Assembly (NCBI RefSeq): GCF_016745275.1
Contig: NZ_JADOEP010000030.1
Span: forward strand, 1 to 49,592
Length of the DNA stretch: 49,592 bases
Source: Enterococcus sp. BWB1-3
GTDB lineage: Bacteria; Bacillota; Bacilli; Lactobacillales; Enterococcaceae
Direction of reading: 5' to 3'
Made by a program: the position numbers and the translations under genes. Positions 20,249 to 29,251 of the stretch are shown here, one piece after another. The first letter of the stretch is position 1. The number at the start of each line of letters is the position of its first letter. The notes beneath the pieces were generated by a model. It was not told where the DNA came from, searched no databases, and saw only the letters and a list, made by a program, of their open reading frames with translations.

Positions 20249-21097
20249 TTACTTATCTATCTGGTCTTTTTGATATTTTTTGGAAACATCCATGATTCCC
20301 TGATAAGTATCTTTTAAGGCCTCTCTGTACGCTTCATTTTTAGCGTAAGAAGCAGCTTTTTCCAGAATTTTTTCTTCTCTTGAAGGATCGAATACTTTTT
20401 GACCACGGCTCTTTTTAATCGCTGCAATTTCTGTAACAGCATCCATTCTTTGTTCTAAAAGAGCAATAATTTTTCGGTCAATCAAATCAATTTTTTCTCT
20501 TTGGCTGTCTAAATCATCTGATTCTGAAGCAGGTTCATCCTCAACAGACTTGATAAATCTTGCAGGATTTCCTCCAACTACATAGTTATCCGGGACAGAT
20601 TCCGTTACAACTGAACCTGCAGCAACCACGACATTATCCCCCAAAGTCACGCCTGGAATGATAATCACACCGCCGCCCAGCCAGACATTATCTCCAATTG
20701 TAATCGGTTTACCAAACTCCAATCCGCTGTTTCGTTTTGCCGGATTTAATGGATGCGAAGCAGTATACAACTGAACATTTGGGCCAAACATGCAGTTATC
20801 TCCAATTGTAATTGGACATATATCCAAAAATATACTATTAAAGTTGGCGTAAAAGTTCTTCCCTACATGGATATTGTAGCCATAGTCAAAACTTATCTCG
20901 GGTTCGATATGAGCATTGCTCCCTGTAGAACCAAATGACTCTTCTACCAGCTGCCTTCTAATTTGTCGATCTGCTTCATTATTAATCAGCTTCATTTGTT
21001 CTCTCGCATGTTTTCGACCTGCCACTAATTCAGGATCTGAAGCAAAATATAATTCTCCATCGATCATTTTTTGTTTTTCCGTCTTAAAAGTCTCCAC
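20249..21097 (-). CDS. Maltose O-acetyltransferase-like protein fused to chorismate mutase
   Basis: Two domains in 282 residues. Residues 1-185 are a maltose/galactoside-type O-acetyltransferase. It has the N-terminal cap TEKQKMIDGELYFASDPEL, left-handed beta-helix hexapeptides, and catalytic histidine H115 in YTASHPLNPAKR. Residues 197-282 are an AroQ-type chorismate mutase with the active-site set apparently complete. By comparison with the E. coli domain I align R200, R217, K228, D237, R240 and E241. A polar, acidic linker joins the domains. The GTG at 21097 gives the full family N-terminus. It starts seven bases after the sirtuin stop and is followed by niaR. Why the two activities are joined is unknown. 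Confidence 0.85.
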   Translation of the reverse strand: METFKTEKQKMIDGELYFASDPELVAGRKHAREQMKLINNEADRQIRRQLVEESFGSTGSNAHIEPEISFDYGYNIHVGKNFYANFNSIFLDICPITIGDNCMFGPNVQLYTASHPLNPAKRNSGLEFGKPITIGDNVWLGGGVIIIPGVTLGDNVVVAAGSVVTESVPDNYVVGGNPARFIKSVEDEPASESDDLDSQREKIDLIDRKIIALLEQRMDAVTEIAAIKKSRGQKVFDPSREEKILEKAASYAKNEAYREALKDTYQGIMDVSKKYQKDQIDK

Positions 21098-21103
21098 TGA
21101 CCA

Positions 21104-21820
21104 TCATTCCTTCGCTGTAATTTGTTTAAATAGTTCAACAGCATCTGTTTCTATATAATATGCTTGTTTTTGAATTGGAACCGGTTGTTGATTGACAACC
21201 ATTATTTTCGCTGTGGGTTGAGCATAAAAAATCAAGTCGCAGAAGGGATGAACCTGAAAAGTTGTTCCGACAATTACAATCAATTCAGCTTGTGCCACTG
21301 CTTCAACAGCATGCTCTATTATCTGTTCTTCAAATCCCTCTTCATACAAAACAATATCCGGACGAAGCTGTCCGCCGCAATGATCATGTCGGTCACTATT
21401 TAAATATGCGGCAACATCAACCTCCTGACAACATTTTTCGCAGGAACAGCAATATAAGCTTCCATGAAAATCAATTCTGTTTTCACTCCCGGCTCTTTGA
21501 TGAAGACCGTCAATATTCTGGGAAACTGTCCAGCAGTTTTTCGACTTTTCCAAATCAGCAATCACCTGATGAATAACATTTGGCTTTGCTTTCGGATGAT
21601 AAAGCTTCTTGACAAAGTGATAAAATTTTTCCGGTTCTTTCAGCAGACAGGTTCGGCTAAGCAAATATTCCGGCCGCTCCAATCCCTGATACACGCCTTT
21701 TAACGAGCGATAATCAGGAATTCCTGACGCTGTGGACACTCCTGCTCCCGTTAAGAAAGTGATCGACTGTGCCGCTTCAATCCAGTTTTTTCCATCAATT
21801 ATACTTCTTTTTTCCATCAT
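21104..21820 (-). CDS. Sir2-family NAD-dependent protein deacylase
   Basis: Removes acyl groups from lysines using NAD+, releasing nicotinamide. Seen are FLTGAGVSTASGIPDYRS, the catalytic QNIDGLHQRAGS, and a zinc site with CCSCEKC in which only the first pair of cysteines is obvious. The nucleotide loop IVIVGTTFQVHPF is also present. The expected second cysteine pair is replaced by a HDHCGGQLRPDIVLYEE segment with a single cysteine, as in some bacterial sirtuins of this macrodomain-linked class. I start at the ATG at 21820, nine bases after CGGGAG. It is coupled to the acetyltransferase-chorismate mutase gene. Confidence 0.87.
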   Translation of the reverse strand: MMEKRSIIDGKNWIEAAQSITFLTGAGVSTASGIPDYRSLKGVYQGLERPEYLLSRTCLLKEPEKFYHFVKKLYHPKAKPNVIHQVIADLEKSKNCWTVSQNIDGLHQRAGSENRIDFHGSLYCCSCEKCCQEVDVAAYLNSDRHDHCGGQLRPDIVLYEEGFEEQIIEHAVEAVAQAELIVIVGTTFQVHPFCDLIFYAQPTAKIMVVNQQPVPIQKQAYYIETDAVELFKQITAKE

Positions 21821-21931
21821 TTTAGTCAACTCCCGCTCTTTACTATTATAGACGATAAAAGAAAAAGAAGGGAATCTTTTCCCGTAAAATTTTGTGTTTT
21901 ATTACTAAGAAAAAGAAAACAGAAATACAGT

Positions 21932-21973
21932 ACGCCCCTGAGCTAGATTTTTTGGTCTAACTAAAGAGGCGCA
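21932..21973 (-). terminator. Imperfect hairpin after the aldolase gene
   Basis: ACGCCCCTGAGCTAGA and TCTAACTAAAGAGGCGC pair imperfectly around TTTTTTGG. On the minus strand they are followed by T-rich sequence. It probably ends the PTS-kinase-aldolase transcript before the sirtuin gene. Confidence 0.4.
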
Positions 21974-22068
21974 CTTCAGAAATCCTTACGATCCTTTCCT
22001 ATTTGCTTTTAGAAGGCATTTGATGGATGAACTATAACCTATCGTTTATTCTTTTGCTTCCTTTTGCT

Positions 22069-22716
22069 CTATTCTTCTGTATTATACGCATGTTCAGCTG
22101 TTTCGATTTTTTGAATTCCCAACTTATCAAACAACAATGCTTTATAGGCTATATATGCATTGTATTCCAGTCGTTCCAGCATATCATTCGCTTTGTGCAG
22201 TGTTTCTTCCAAAACTAAAACACCATGTTTATTCAGCAGCATAACCTTTGACAGTACATCGTCCCCTAAACTTCTTACATGACTGCTGACAATCTCCGCC
22301 AGTTCAGGAGAACAGGCTGGTGCAAAAGGCAGGCAGGGGATCTGTCCAAATTTTTGGGTGGCTTCTGTTAAATTCGGCATATCCATTCCCTGGGAAGCAA
22401 AAACCATGGATTCTCTAGCATGACCATGAAGCACACAGCCAACTTTACGATTTTCCCGATAACAGGCCATATGCATATTGATTTCTCTTGTCAGCCGACC
22501 ATAACCTTCAATAATCGCTTCGTTCATATCCACAACAAGAATTTGATAAGGAGACAAGTCACATAAATGATTCTGAGACATCAATGTCGGCGTCATGATA
22601 ATATGTTCATCATTCAGGCGTACACTAATGTTTCCTCCTGCCGCGTTTGTTCCATAACGCTGATAAATGTTTCTTGTAATTTTACATAAATCTTCTCTTT
22701 CTGCTTGATAAAGCAT
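22069..22716 (-). CDS. Class II sugar-phosphate aldolase (FucA/AraD family)
   Basis: Zinc-dependent aldolase/epimerase fold. The zinc set is visible as glutamate E78 (GRLTREINMH), H97 and H99 (LHGHARES), and a later histidine in LLNKHGVLVLEE. The fuculose-1-phosphate aldolase arrangement is intact. The phosphate-binding GTNAAGGNISVR is at the N-terminus. AGGAGG is six bases before the ATG at 22716. It follows the PfkB kinase by ten bases, so it probably cleaves the product of that kinase. The specific sugar is not deducible. Confidence 0.87.
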   Translation of the reverse strand: MLYQAEREDLCKITRNIYQRYGTNAAGGNISVRLNDEHIIMTPTLMSQNHLCDLSPYQILVVDMNEAIIEGYGRLTREINMHMACYRENRKVGCVLHGHARESMVFASQGMDMPNLTEATQKFGQIPCLPFAPACSPELAEIVSSHVRSLGDDVLSKVMLLNKHGVLVLEETLHKANDMLERLEYNAYIAYKALLFDKLGIQKIETAEHAYNTEE

Positions 22717-22726
22717 CAAATTCCTC

Positions 22727-23662
22727 CTAAATTGTATTTTGACAGACAGTCAATTCTACCTGGCTCATCAGCTGTTCTGCTTCAACAGGATCAAAATAAG
22801 AACTGTCTTCATATTGCACTTTACTGGCTGCACAGGCACTTCCCGTTTTCAACGCCGCTTCAATATCCCAGTCTTTGGAAAAAGCTGCCAGAAAAGCCCC
22901 CACAAAACAATCCCCTGCTCCAGTGTCGTTTACTTCGTTCACTTTCGGTGCTTTTACCTGATACCTTTTCCCTTCATAGCAGCAAATGCTTCCCAGCTCT
23001 CCCCTGGAAGCAACAACGCAGGTGATTTTCTGTGCCAGTTGATTCAAGGCATAGTCAGCAGAGCCCTCTTCAGACAAGAGCAGCTCAGTCAGCTCAAATT
23101 CATTGGGCTTGATAAAATCCACACCTAAATCAACAGCTCTCACCAATGCTTCTCCTGACAAGTCACAGGCAATAAAACAGTTTTTTCCCTTTAAACCTAT
23201 GATCAGTTTTTCCAAATCAGACAAATTAAAATTCTCTGGCAATGATCCGGCAATCAGCACAACATCTTCAGCGGTCACTTGTTCCTCAAAATAAGCCAAC
23301 AGCTCGTTTTTTATACTCTCTGGCACTAAAAAGCCGGGTTCTGTCAACATAGTCGTCCCCTGATTATTGGGTTCAATAATAACTATGGATTCTCGTGTCT
23401 GCTCATTCGGTATTTTCAAAAACAGATGTGAGATATTCTTCTGTTCCAGTACCTGTTCAAATTTCTCTAAATTCTTTTCTCCGGCAAATCCCAATGCTAG
23501 ATTAGGGACGCCCAAACGCGACATTGCATAAGAGCCATGGGTTCCCTTTCCCCCAATATCATAAGCAACTTTTGCAGCTCGATTGGTTTTTCTTTTTGAC
23601 AAATGCTTCTCCAGAAACACCAGACGATCAATAGCCGGATTTAACGTAATTGTATAAATCAT
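22727..23662 (-). CDS. PfkB-family sugar-phosphate kinase (1-phosphofructokinase/tagatose-6-phosphate kinase type)
   Basis: A ribokinase-fold kinase that phosphorylates a ketose phosphate to a ketose bisphosphate. It shows the N-terminal TLNPAIDRLVFL, substrate GGKGTHGSYAMSRLG, and the ATP/anion-hole motif NDTGAGDCFVGAFLA with the catalytic aspartate. The 311 residues match LacC/FruK. It lies between the PTS IIC gene and a class II aldolase, so it likely makes the substrate for that aldolase. Confidence 0.87.
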   Translation of the reverse strand: MIYTITLNPAIDRLVFLEKHLSKRKTNRAAKVAYDIGGKGTHGSYAMSRLGVPNLALGFAGEKNLEKFEQVLEQKNISHLFLKIPNEQTRESIVIIEPNNQGTTMLTEPGFLVPESIKNELLAYFEEQVTAEDVVLIAGSLPENFNLSDLEKLIIGLKGKNCFIACDLSGEALVRAVDLGVDFIKPNEFELTELLLSEEGSADYALNQLAQKITCVVASRGELGSICCYEGKRYQVKAPKVNEVNDTGAGDCFVGAFLAAFSKDWDIEAALKTGSACAASKVQYEDSSYFDPVEAEQLMSQVELTVCQNTI

Positions 23663-23820
23663 AGACTTCCCTCTTTTATTTTAAGCGTATTTAAAATATA
23701 TTCTAAAAAATACTATGAAAACTTAACAGCAGTACGATTTACACTCGTTTTTCCACTCCTTCCCTCCTATGCCGCAGACCTGTTATCTAAGAGGGGAAGC
23801 GAACACTTTACAGTGCGCAT

Positions 23821-23886
23821 CATTGAGCTAAGTTTACTCTCCTGACACGCTTTCTTATTGCGCTTTTTATCTCAGAACGCTCAATG
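23821..23886. other. Structured intergenic segment between PTS IIC and kinase genes
   Basis: CATTGAGC (23821-23828) and GCTCAATG (23879-23886) form an 8-bp inverted repeat. It encloses a second, weaker one (CTGA...TCAG). The gap 23663-23956 has no coding frame of note. The segment may be an RNA processing site or a short repeat element in the operon; function unknown. Confidence 0.35.
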
Positions 23887-23956
23887 TTAGAGGCTCACTA
23901 TCAAGGGCATTGGTTATTTAGAGCAGAGTTTTCATAGATTATTTTGAGTTGCCATT

Positions 23957-25345
23957 TTAAGCTTCTGATGTTTCAAATATTTCACCATCCTCTGCCTGCT
24001 GTGCTGCTTTTGCTTCGTCCAGAAGTTCATGGTAATAGAAGAGGAAGCATATCACCCAGACAACAAGAATAATCAGTGGAATAAAGTTTCCTTCCAAAAA
24101 CTTGAAGACATGGGAGAATGCATACGTAAATACAGGTCCATCAATTGAACTATTGGAGATCATTTTCCCAGCTTCCAGCTGTACAGCACCGGTTGTATTT
24201 GCCAAGTCGGTCATAAACGGTGCAAATGCAGTACCAACCCACAGGAAAATCGGCGAGCCAATTGTACACAGAATAATCATCCGCAGCAAATTTCCTCCTG
24301 TTACAAGGAAAGCAGGCACTGCCAAAGCTATATTGATAATTCCCGCAAACGGAAGGAGTTCATTTCCCGGTAAAAACATTGAGAAAATCAAGGTGACAGG
24401 AACTGAATAAATAACAGCCAGCCAGATTTCATTTGAACCGCCCATAAACGGCCAATCCAATCCGACAAGTAAGGTTCTGCCTTCAAATTTCTTATTCATA
24501 AAGTCACTTACTGCCTCTGAAATAGGGGACAATGCGTGCATAAAATACTTTGTGATTACTGGAAACAGCGTTAACGCAGTGGCCGCCTGAATAGCCAGAG
24601 TCAGAGTTTCTGCAATTGTGTAGCGGGCAAGGACACCAAAAAGACAGCCTAAAATGAATCCAAGCACATGATTCTCAGCAAAAATCCCGACTTTATCTTT
24701 TAATGCTTCTGCATCAAAGTCTCTATTTAGTGCCGGAATTTTCCTCAACAGCTTGTCAATCGGATAAAAAATCGCTGCAAGAAAGACCATTTTATGGGTA
24801 CAGGTTACGCCAGGAATTCCTGATAATATTTCAATCCTGTGCTGATGTGCATCCGCACACTTCAACTCAAATATAATTTGGATCGCTGCAACTCCGAATG
24901 CAAGCGGAATACTCCCGGTAATCCCTACAACAGCAACAGCCGTAAATATTTTCCCCCAAACATTCCAGAGATCGGCATTAAAGGTATTGGTTTTATTGAT
25001 AACCAGCATAACGACATTGATCCCTATCATTAAAGGAAACATTAAAAATGCATACGGCCAGGACCACGAGATCGTTGACATGGTAGTCCAGCCGCCATCA
25101 ACAATCGGCAGTGAAATACCAGCTGTATCCAGCATTGCTTCTGCCGCCGGACTTATCGCTCCGGTCATAAAGTTGATCAGCATCGTCATTCCCATGAAAG
25201 CAACCCCAAGTGTCAAGCCTGAACTGATGGCATCCTTCACCTTCATTCCTACAATCAGTCCTGCGATAATAATAATAATCGGAACAAAAACAGCTGCACC
25301 TAAACTCAATAGATAGTTAACAATATTACTCAGTATCTCCATCAT
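23957..25345 (-). CDS. PTS galactitol-type EIIC membrane permease
   Basis: The membrane-embedded sugar/polyol channel of a GAT-family PTS, 462 residues with about ten hydrophobic segments. Family stretches include the N-terminal VFVPIIIIIAGLIVGMKVKDA and GLDWPFMGGSNEIWLAVIY, and the C-terminal VFTYAFSHVFKFLEGNFIP. It is preceded by AGGAGGAAAA. It starts 22 bases after the IIB gene and is co-transcribed with IIA, IIB, kinase and aldolase. Substrate unknown; the GAT family covers galactitol, arabitol and several ketoses. Confidence 0.9.
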   Translation of the reverse strand: MMEILSNIVNYLLSLGAAVFVPIIIIIAGLIVGMKVKDAISSGLTLGVAFMGMTMLINFMTGAISPAAEAMLDTAGISLPIVDGGWTTMSTISWSWPYAFLMFPLMIGINVVMLVINKTNTFNADLWNVWGKIFTAVAVVGITGSIPLAFGVAAIQIIFELKCADAHQHRIEILSGIPGVTCTHKMVFLAAIFYPIDKLLRKIPALNRDFDAEALKDKVGIFAENHVLGFILGCLFGVLARYTIAETLTLAIQAATALTLFPVITKYFMHALSPISEAVSDFMNKKFEGRTLLVGLDWPFMGGSNEIWLAVIYSVPVTLIFSMFLPGNELLPFAGIINIALAVPAFLVTGGNLLRMIILCTIGSPIFLWVGTAFAPFMTDLANTTGAVQLEAGKMISNSSIDGPVFTYAFSHVFKFLEGNFIPLIILVVWVICFLFYYHELLDEAKAAQQAEDGEIFETSEA

Positions 25346-25367
25346 TTTTCCTCCTCATTCTTATGAG

Positions 25368-25646
25368 TTATTCACTGCAAATATCAATCAGCTTTTGAAG
25401 CTCTGCTTCCTGTCCCATCCCTGTTAAAAATGCAATACCATTAATGACAGGAATCGGATACTCTTTTTTTGTTTTTGTAATTGTGATATATGCCACGCTT
25501 GAATCCATATAACGATCTACTGATTTCAAATCCACCGCCTCCACATAAGCATCTACTTTCCGTTCTTTTAAAAGACGACTCACTTTACTTGCAACAGTCT
25601 GAGATGTTGCCACTCCGCTTCCACATGCTACAATAATTCTTTTCAT
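25368..25646 (-). CDS. PTS galactitol-type EIIB
   Basis: A 92-residue cytoplasmic phosphocarrier. The phosphorylated cysteine is C8 in IIVACGSGVATSQTVASKV, the P-loop signature of GatB-like IIB proteins. It passes phosphate from IIA to the incoming substrate. GGAGGAAGAAG precedes the ATG. The 226 bases between it and the IIA gene hold no gene I can support. Confidence 0.92.
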   Translation of the reverse strand: MKRIIVACGSGVATSQTVASKVSRLLKERKVDAYVEAVDLKSVDRYMDSSVAYITITKTKKEYPIPVINGIAFLTGMGQEAELQKLIDICSE

Positions 25647-25862
25647 CTTCTTCCTCCTGATCTGCTGAACAGCTTTTAAGTATAAGCCTTACAGCATTTT
25701 TATCTGTCTGATAATTATTTCTTTTTTTGATACTGCCATTTTTTTCTTAAAATAACTCTGAAAATTCCCACCAAATCTGCAACAAATTCCTCCTGTCTCT
25801 TTCAGCTGTTGACTCCTGCCGTACACATGCATCTATTTCTGCTGCTATTTTTACCCTGATAA

Positions 25863-26336
25863 TTATTCTGGCTGATCAAAATTCTTTTGAATAACAGCCA
25901 TGACTTCTTTGCACGTTCTCACCTCTAATAATTGCTGCACAGCTTCATCATTTGATAAAAGATTCATCAGCTTCTGCAAGGCGATCACCTGATCACCGTT
26001 TTTCAGAACACCCAGCATAAAGATTAACTTTGCCTGTATTTTCCCTTCAGCAATGCCCATCGGTTCAAATTCAATACTTTTTTGCGGAATAATCACTGCA
26101 ATAAATGGTTCGTTCAGATTCTCCGGATCAGCATGCGGGATTGCGACTCCAACTGTTGTTGTCTGAATCCCCGTGGGAAACTGTTCTTCTCTCTTTAAAA
26201 TACTTTGATAATAGTTCTCTTTCACATAGCCTTCTTTGAACATGTAATTGTTAAACCATTTAAACAATGCTGTTCGATCTTCCAGTTCCTGTTCAATAAA
26301 AATCAGCTCTTCACTAAATAGTTCTGTCCCCACCAT
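25863..26336 (-). CDS. PTS EIIA (fructose/mannitol/galactitol type)
   Basis: Accepts phosphate from HPr. The phosphohistidine is H68 in TTTVGVAIPHADPENL. The rest (QKLMNLLSNDEAVQQLLE) fits the PTS EIIA type-2 fold. I use the ATG at 26336 (157 residues), since GAGGTGA sits just upstream; a GTG at 26345 lies inside that site. It starts 45 bases after the regulator gene. Confidence 0.9.
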   Translation of the reverse strand: MVGTELFSEELIFIEQELEDRTALFKWFNNYMFKEGYVKENYYQSILKREEQFPTGIQTTTVGVAIPHADPENLNEPFIAVIIPQKSIEFEPMGIAEGKIQAKLIFMLGVLKNGDQVIALQKLMNLLSNDEAVQQLLEVRTCKEVMAVIQKNFDQPE

Positions 26337-26380
26337 ATTTTTCACCTCTTTATGTCTTTTGAATAATACATTTTTTACTT

Positions 26381-28402
26381 TTATGTGATTGTACTCAGTC
26401 CTCGTTCAATCAAAGAAAAGAGGTCTTCGTCCAATCTCACATTACTTAACTCTTTCTGTATCTCCTTTTCCAGAAAGAGCTGATTTATTGTTAAAAGCCA
26501 CTCCACATGTTGATTTTCAATGGATGGTGCCAATGCAATCACTATTTGCATATTCTCTTGATTCGGCAGCTGTACTTTTTCTTTTATCAAAAGAATCTGA
26601 TAGTCCGGCTTTATCACGCCATATTCAGGCTTTGCATGCGGGAGATAGCATTCATGGGCAATCATCATATAGGGATAGTCCTGATGGAAAATTTCTTTAC
26701 ATTCGCTAATGTATTCTTTCGTAACAGAATGGCGCTCCTCTAAAGGCTGGAAGACCTCAGTCAATGCCTCATCCAGAGTTGCTGTTTCAATGACTGTGAC
26801 ATGTTTCGGTGTCAAGCGAAAATAATCTTCTTTCACAGCAACTTCCTGTTGATTATTTTGGGTATAAAAGCTTTCGATGCGCATAAACGCATCTTCCTTA
26901 CAAAATTCTGGAAACAAGTCGCTAAGATAGCCAAACAATTCTTTTGTCTTTTTAGTTACGTCCTGATTAATAGCAAGTTCCACCTGCATTTTGATTTTCT
27001 CCCTTGCCTCTCTGTCTAAAACCGGCGGCACTAAAAAAGTCGTAATTTCTGTGTGAATCGGAATGGTTGTAAATATAAAATCAGGATCAAAACCACTCTG
27101 AGAAACTTCGTGAATAGCATAAGCTCCAACAAATTCTATTTTTGGAAACAGCAGCCGCAGATTTTCCAGTAAAAGCTTGGAAATAGACATACCGCTGCGG
27201 CATAACACCATCGCTTTAAAAACCGGTGCTTCAGTTTCTTCAGCAGTGTGCATCATGGAACTGACCACAATCATTGCAATAAATACAATTTCTTCTTTCG
27301 GGAACGCTCTTCCTGTAAGCTGTTTAAATACGGTGACTCCTTCCTTAATCTTTGAATACAGCGGTTTATATTCTTCGATAAAGACATCAGTCAAAGGATT
27401 CTTTATATTCATACTCAGCAGACACCGATAGATTGCCGGTCTTAAATGGAGCAGAAGCTTCTCTTTCAAGCCTTCTCTGCTGCGAAACTGCATCACGCAT
27501 TCTTCTTCCAAAAAGACAATAAACTTATCCATCGCCCGTACAAGCTCTTCACTTTCCGACAGGCTCAATTTTCTGTTAATCATTGTTGCTGACAGAATTT
27601 GCAGAACCAGGTACAACAAATCATTCTCATTTAAGCCGAAAACATTTCTGAATATATCTGCATACATCGGAAATTCTTTTGTATTCTTGATATCATATTT
27701 CTCAAATTTAAAATGCCAGTTACTTGTAAACAATTGCGCCCTTCGAATCAGAAAAGCCAATACCAGCGGCAATTCTTCCATACTTTCCTCTGTGAACGTA
27801 AGCTGCGCTTTTTTCTGAAGATGCGCCAGTCTTCTTTTTAGCAAAAACACTTCGTATTCCTGAACAAACCCTGTTTCCAGCAAAAAATATTTACCGGAAG
27901 GCTGCTTTAATAAATTTTTCAGTATATTAACTAATTCATTTCGAATGATAAATTCAGATCCAAGTAAGGTATATCCCGATTTTCTTGAATATTTCAGGAA
28001 TATTCCACTTTCCTCCAAGTCTTGCTTCAAGCGTTTAATATCTGCCAATGCAGTATTTTTGCTTACAAGCAGCTGATCCGCCAGTTCCTGAAGATTCAAA
28101 TCCTCTTCACTTAACAGCAAATTCAAAAAGAGAAGGGCTTTTCGATAATCCGCTTCATAATAAGTAAACAGTATCTGTTTATGCTTTTTAAGATAGCCAT
28201 AACATTTTTCCCGATCTTTATCTGATAAATAAATCTGCTGATTTTCAATACCAAGTTCGGAATTGAGAGTATGGTTGATCGTCTTTAAATGTTCTATCAA
28301 ATCCATTTGTGATAAAAGATTTGAAGACAGGAGTTTCTCTATCACTAGGTTGTCTCTTTGCAGAATATCTTGAATCAAGGCCATTTCCAAACTATCCATC
28401 AT
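26381..28402 (-). CDS. PRD-containing PTS-controlled transcriptional regulator (MtlR/ManR type)
   Basis: Activator of the adjacent PTS operon. The order of parts is N-terminal HTH region (about residues 85-165, LQELADQLLVSKNTALADIKRLK), then two PRD domains (about 185-400). A GatB-like IIB domain follows with its cysteine in AMVLCRSGMSISKLLLENL. A C-terminal EIIA type-2 domain has its histidine in YLPHAKPEYGV. In this class, phosphorylation of PRD, IIB and IIA sites tunes activity to substrate and HPr state. ATG at 28402 preferred over GTG at 28408; the ribosome site is weak in either case. A cre-like site lies upstream. Confidence 0.88.
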   Translation of the reverse strand: MMDSLEMALIQDILQRDNLVIEKLLSSNLLSQMDLIEHLKTINHTLNSELGIENQQIYLSDKDREKCYGYLKKHKQILFTYYEADYRKALLFLNLLLSEEDLNLQELADQLLVSKNTALADIKRLKQDLEESGIFLKYSRKSGYTLLGSEFIIRNELVNILKNLLKQPSGKYFLLETGFVQEYEVFLLKRRLAHLQKKAQLTFTEESMEELPLVLAFLIRRAQLFTSNWHFKFEKYDIKNTKEFPMYADIFRNVFGLNENDLLYLVLQILSATMINRKLSLSESEELVRAMDKFIVFLEEECVMQFRSREGLKEKLLLHLRPAIYRCLLSMNIKNPLTDVFIEEYKPLYSKIKEGVTVFKQLTGRAFPKEEIVFIAMIVVSSMMHTAEETEAPVFKAMVLCRSGMSISKLLLENLRLLFPKIEFVGAYAIHEVSQSGFDPDFIFTTIPIHTEITTFLVPPVLDREAREKIKMQVELAINQDVTKKTKELFGYLSDLFPEFCKEDAFMRIESFYTQNNQQEVAVKEDYFRLTPKHVTVIETATLDEALTEVFQPLEERHSVTKEYISECKEIFHQDYPYMMIAHECYLPHAKPEYGVIKPDYQILLIKEKVQLPNQENMQIVIALAPSIENQHVEWLLTINQLFLEKEIQKELSNVRLDEDLFSLIERGLSTIT

Positions 28403-28469
28403 TGTCACCCGCTTTCTAATTCTATCTTAACTGAATAATTGGTGTATCCTTTCTGTTTTCATCACAAAA

Positions 28470-28483
28470 TGTAACCGCTATCT
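28470..28483 (+). promoter_or_regulatory. cre-like CcpA site upstream of the PTS operon
   Basis: TGTAACCGCTATCT matches TGWAANCGNTNWCA at 13 of 14 positions (last base differs). It lies about 68 bases upstream of the regulator start. This suits catabolite repression of the operon. The promoter boxes are not clear enough to place. Confidence 0.45.
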
Positions 28484-28666
28484 TTTTTTGAATTGGGATG
28501 TTCTCCTTTTCTTTTTTATTTATTCCTTATAAAATGTGAAACAATTCCCTTTTTTGACTCTAAACTTTTGCTTAGCTGTTTTCTCCTATATTTTCTATCA
28601 GAAAAAAGTGTCTCCCACGTTTAACAGACAGTAAAAAAAGGAGGCGAGTTCATAACTCACATTCAC

Positions 28667-29251
28667 CTAATCCTCTGACATAAGCTGATTAAATTCCAAA
28701 TAATAGCCGTCTAAAAAAGGACCCAACCCATCAATGATACAATGGAGGATTGGAAAAATAATTGCAACAGCTCTGATCTTGTATTTCTTTTCTATTTTTT
28801 GACCTTCCGCTTTCAGCTCTCTGTTAAATTCCTGCTTTTCAAAGAAAGAGAGTAGAAAAATCCCTATGGAGATAATTACGACTGCTCCAAACTGAATGCC
28901 GTCCATTGTACCTCCCAGTAAAAAGAAAGTCAGCAAAGTTGAAACAGCACCCGAAAAGTTGCTTATGGGAGAAGAGATAGATAATTTGATATAGCGCAAA
29001 CCAAAATAGCCGATTGCCATTGATAGAATATACATCAAAGAAACCGACAAATAGAGAATTATATTACGTCAATCATAGGCAATCCCCTCATAAATGACAT
29101 AGTAGAACAATACATGAAGCCCCCTGACCAGACCAACCATTACAGTCGTTTTTGTTGCAGTAAATCAGTCTCTCTGATTATTTCCTTTTTTGTAAAACAA
29201 ATCTGCTGCTCGCCATGCCAAAACTGTTAGCAGTGCAGGTAGAAACCACAT
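28667..29251 (-). pseudogene. EamA/DMT-type membrane transporter, broken by in-frame stops
   Basis: Reading one frame from the ATG at 29251 gives MWFLPALLTVLAWRAADLFYKK and a continuous hydrophobic protein. TGA codons interrupt it at 29167-29165 and 29071-29069, and it ends at a TAG at 28669-28667. After that TAG the frame continues for about 20 residues. The sense either side of each stop joins smoothly (for example IYEGIAYD-stop-RNIILYLS). These look like point nonsense mutations rather than wrong frames. The remaining C-terminal half of a normal 280-300-residue transporter is missing. The longest intact piece is 127 codons from a TTG at 29050. Confidence 0.75.
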
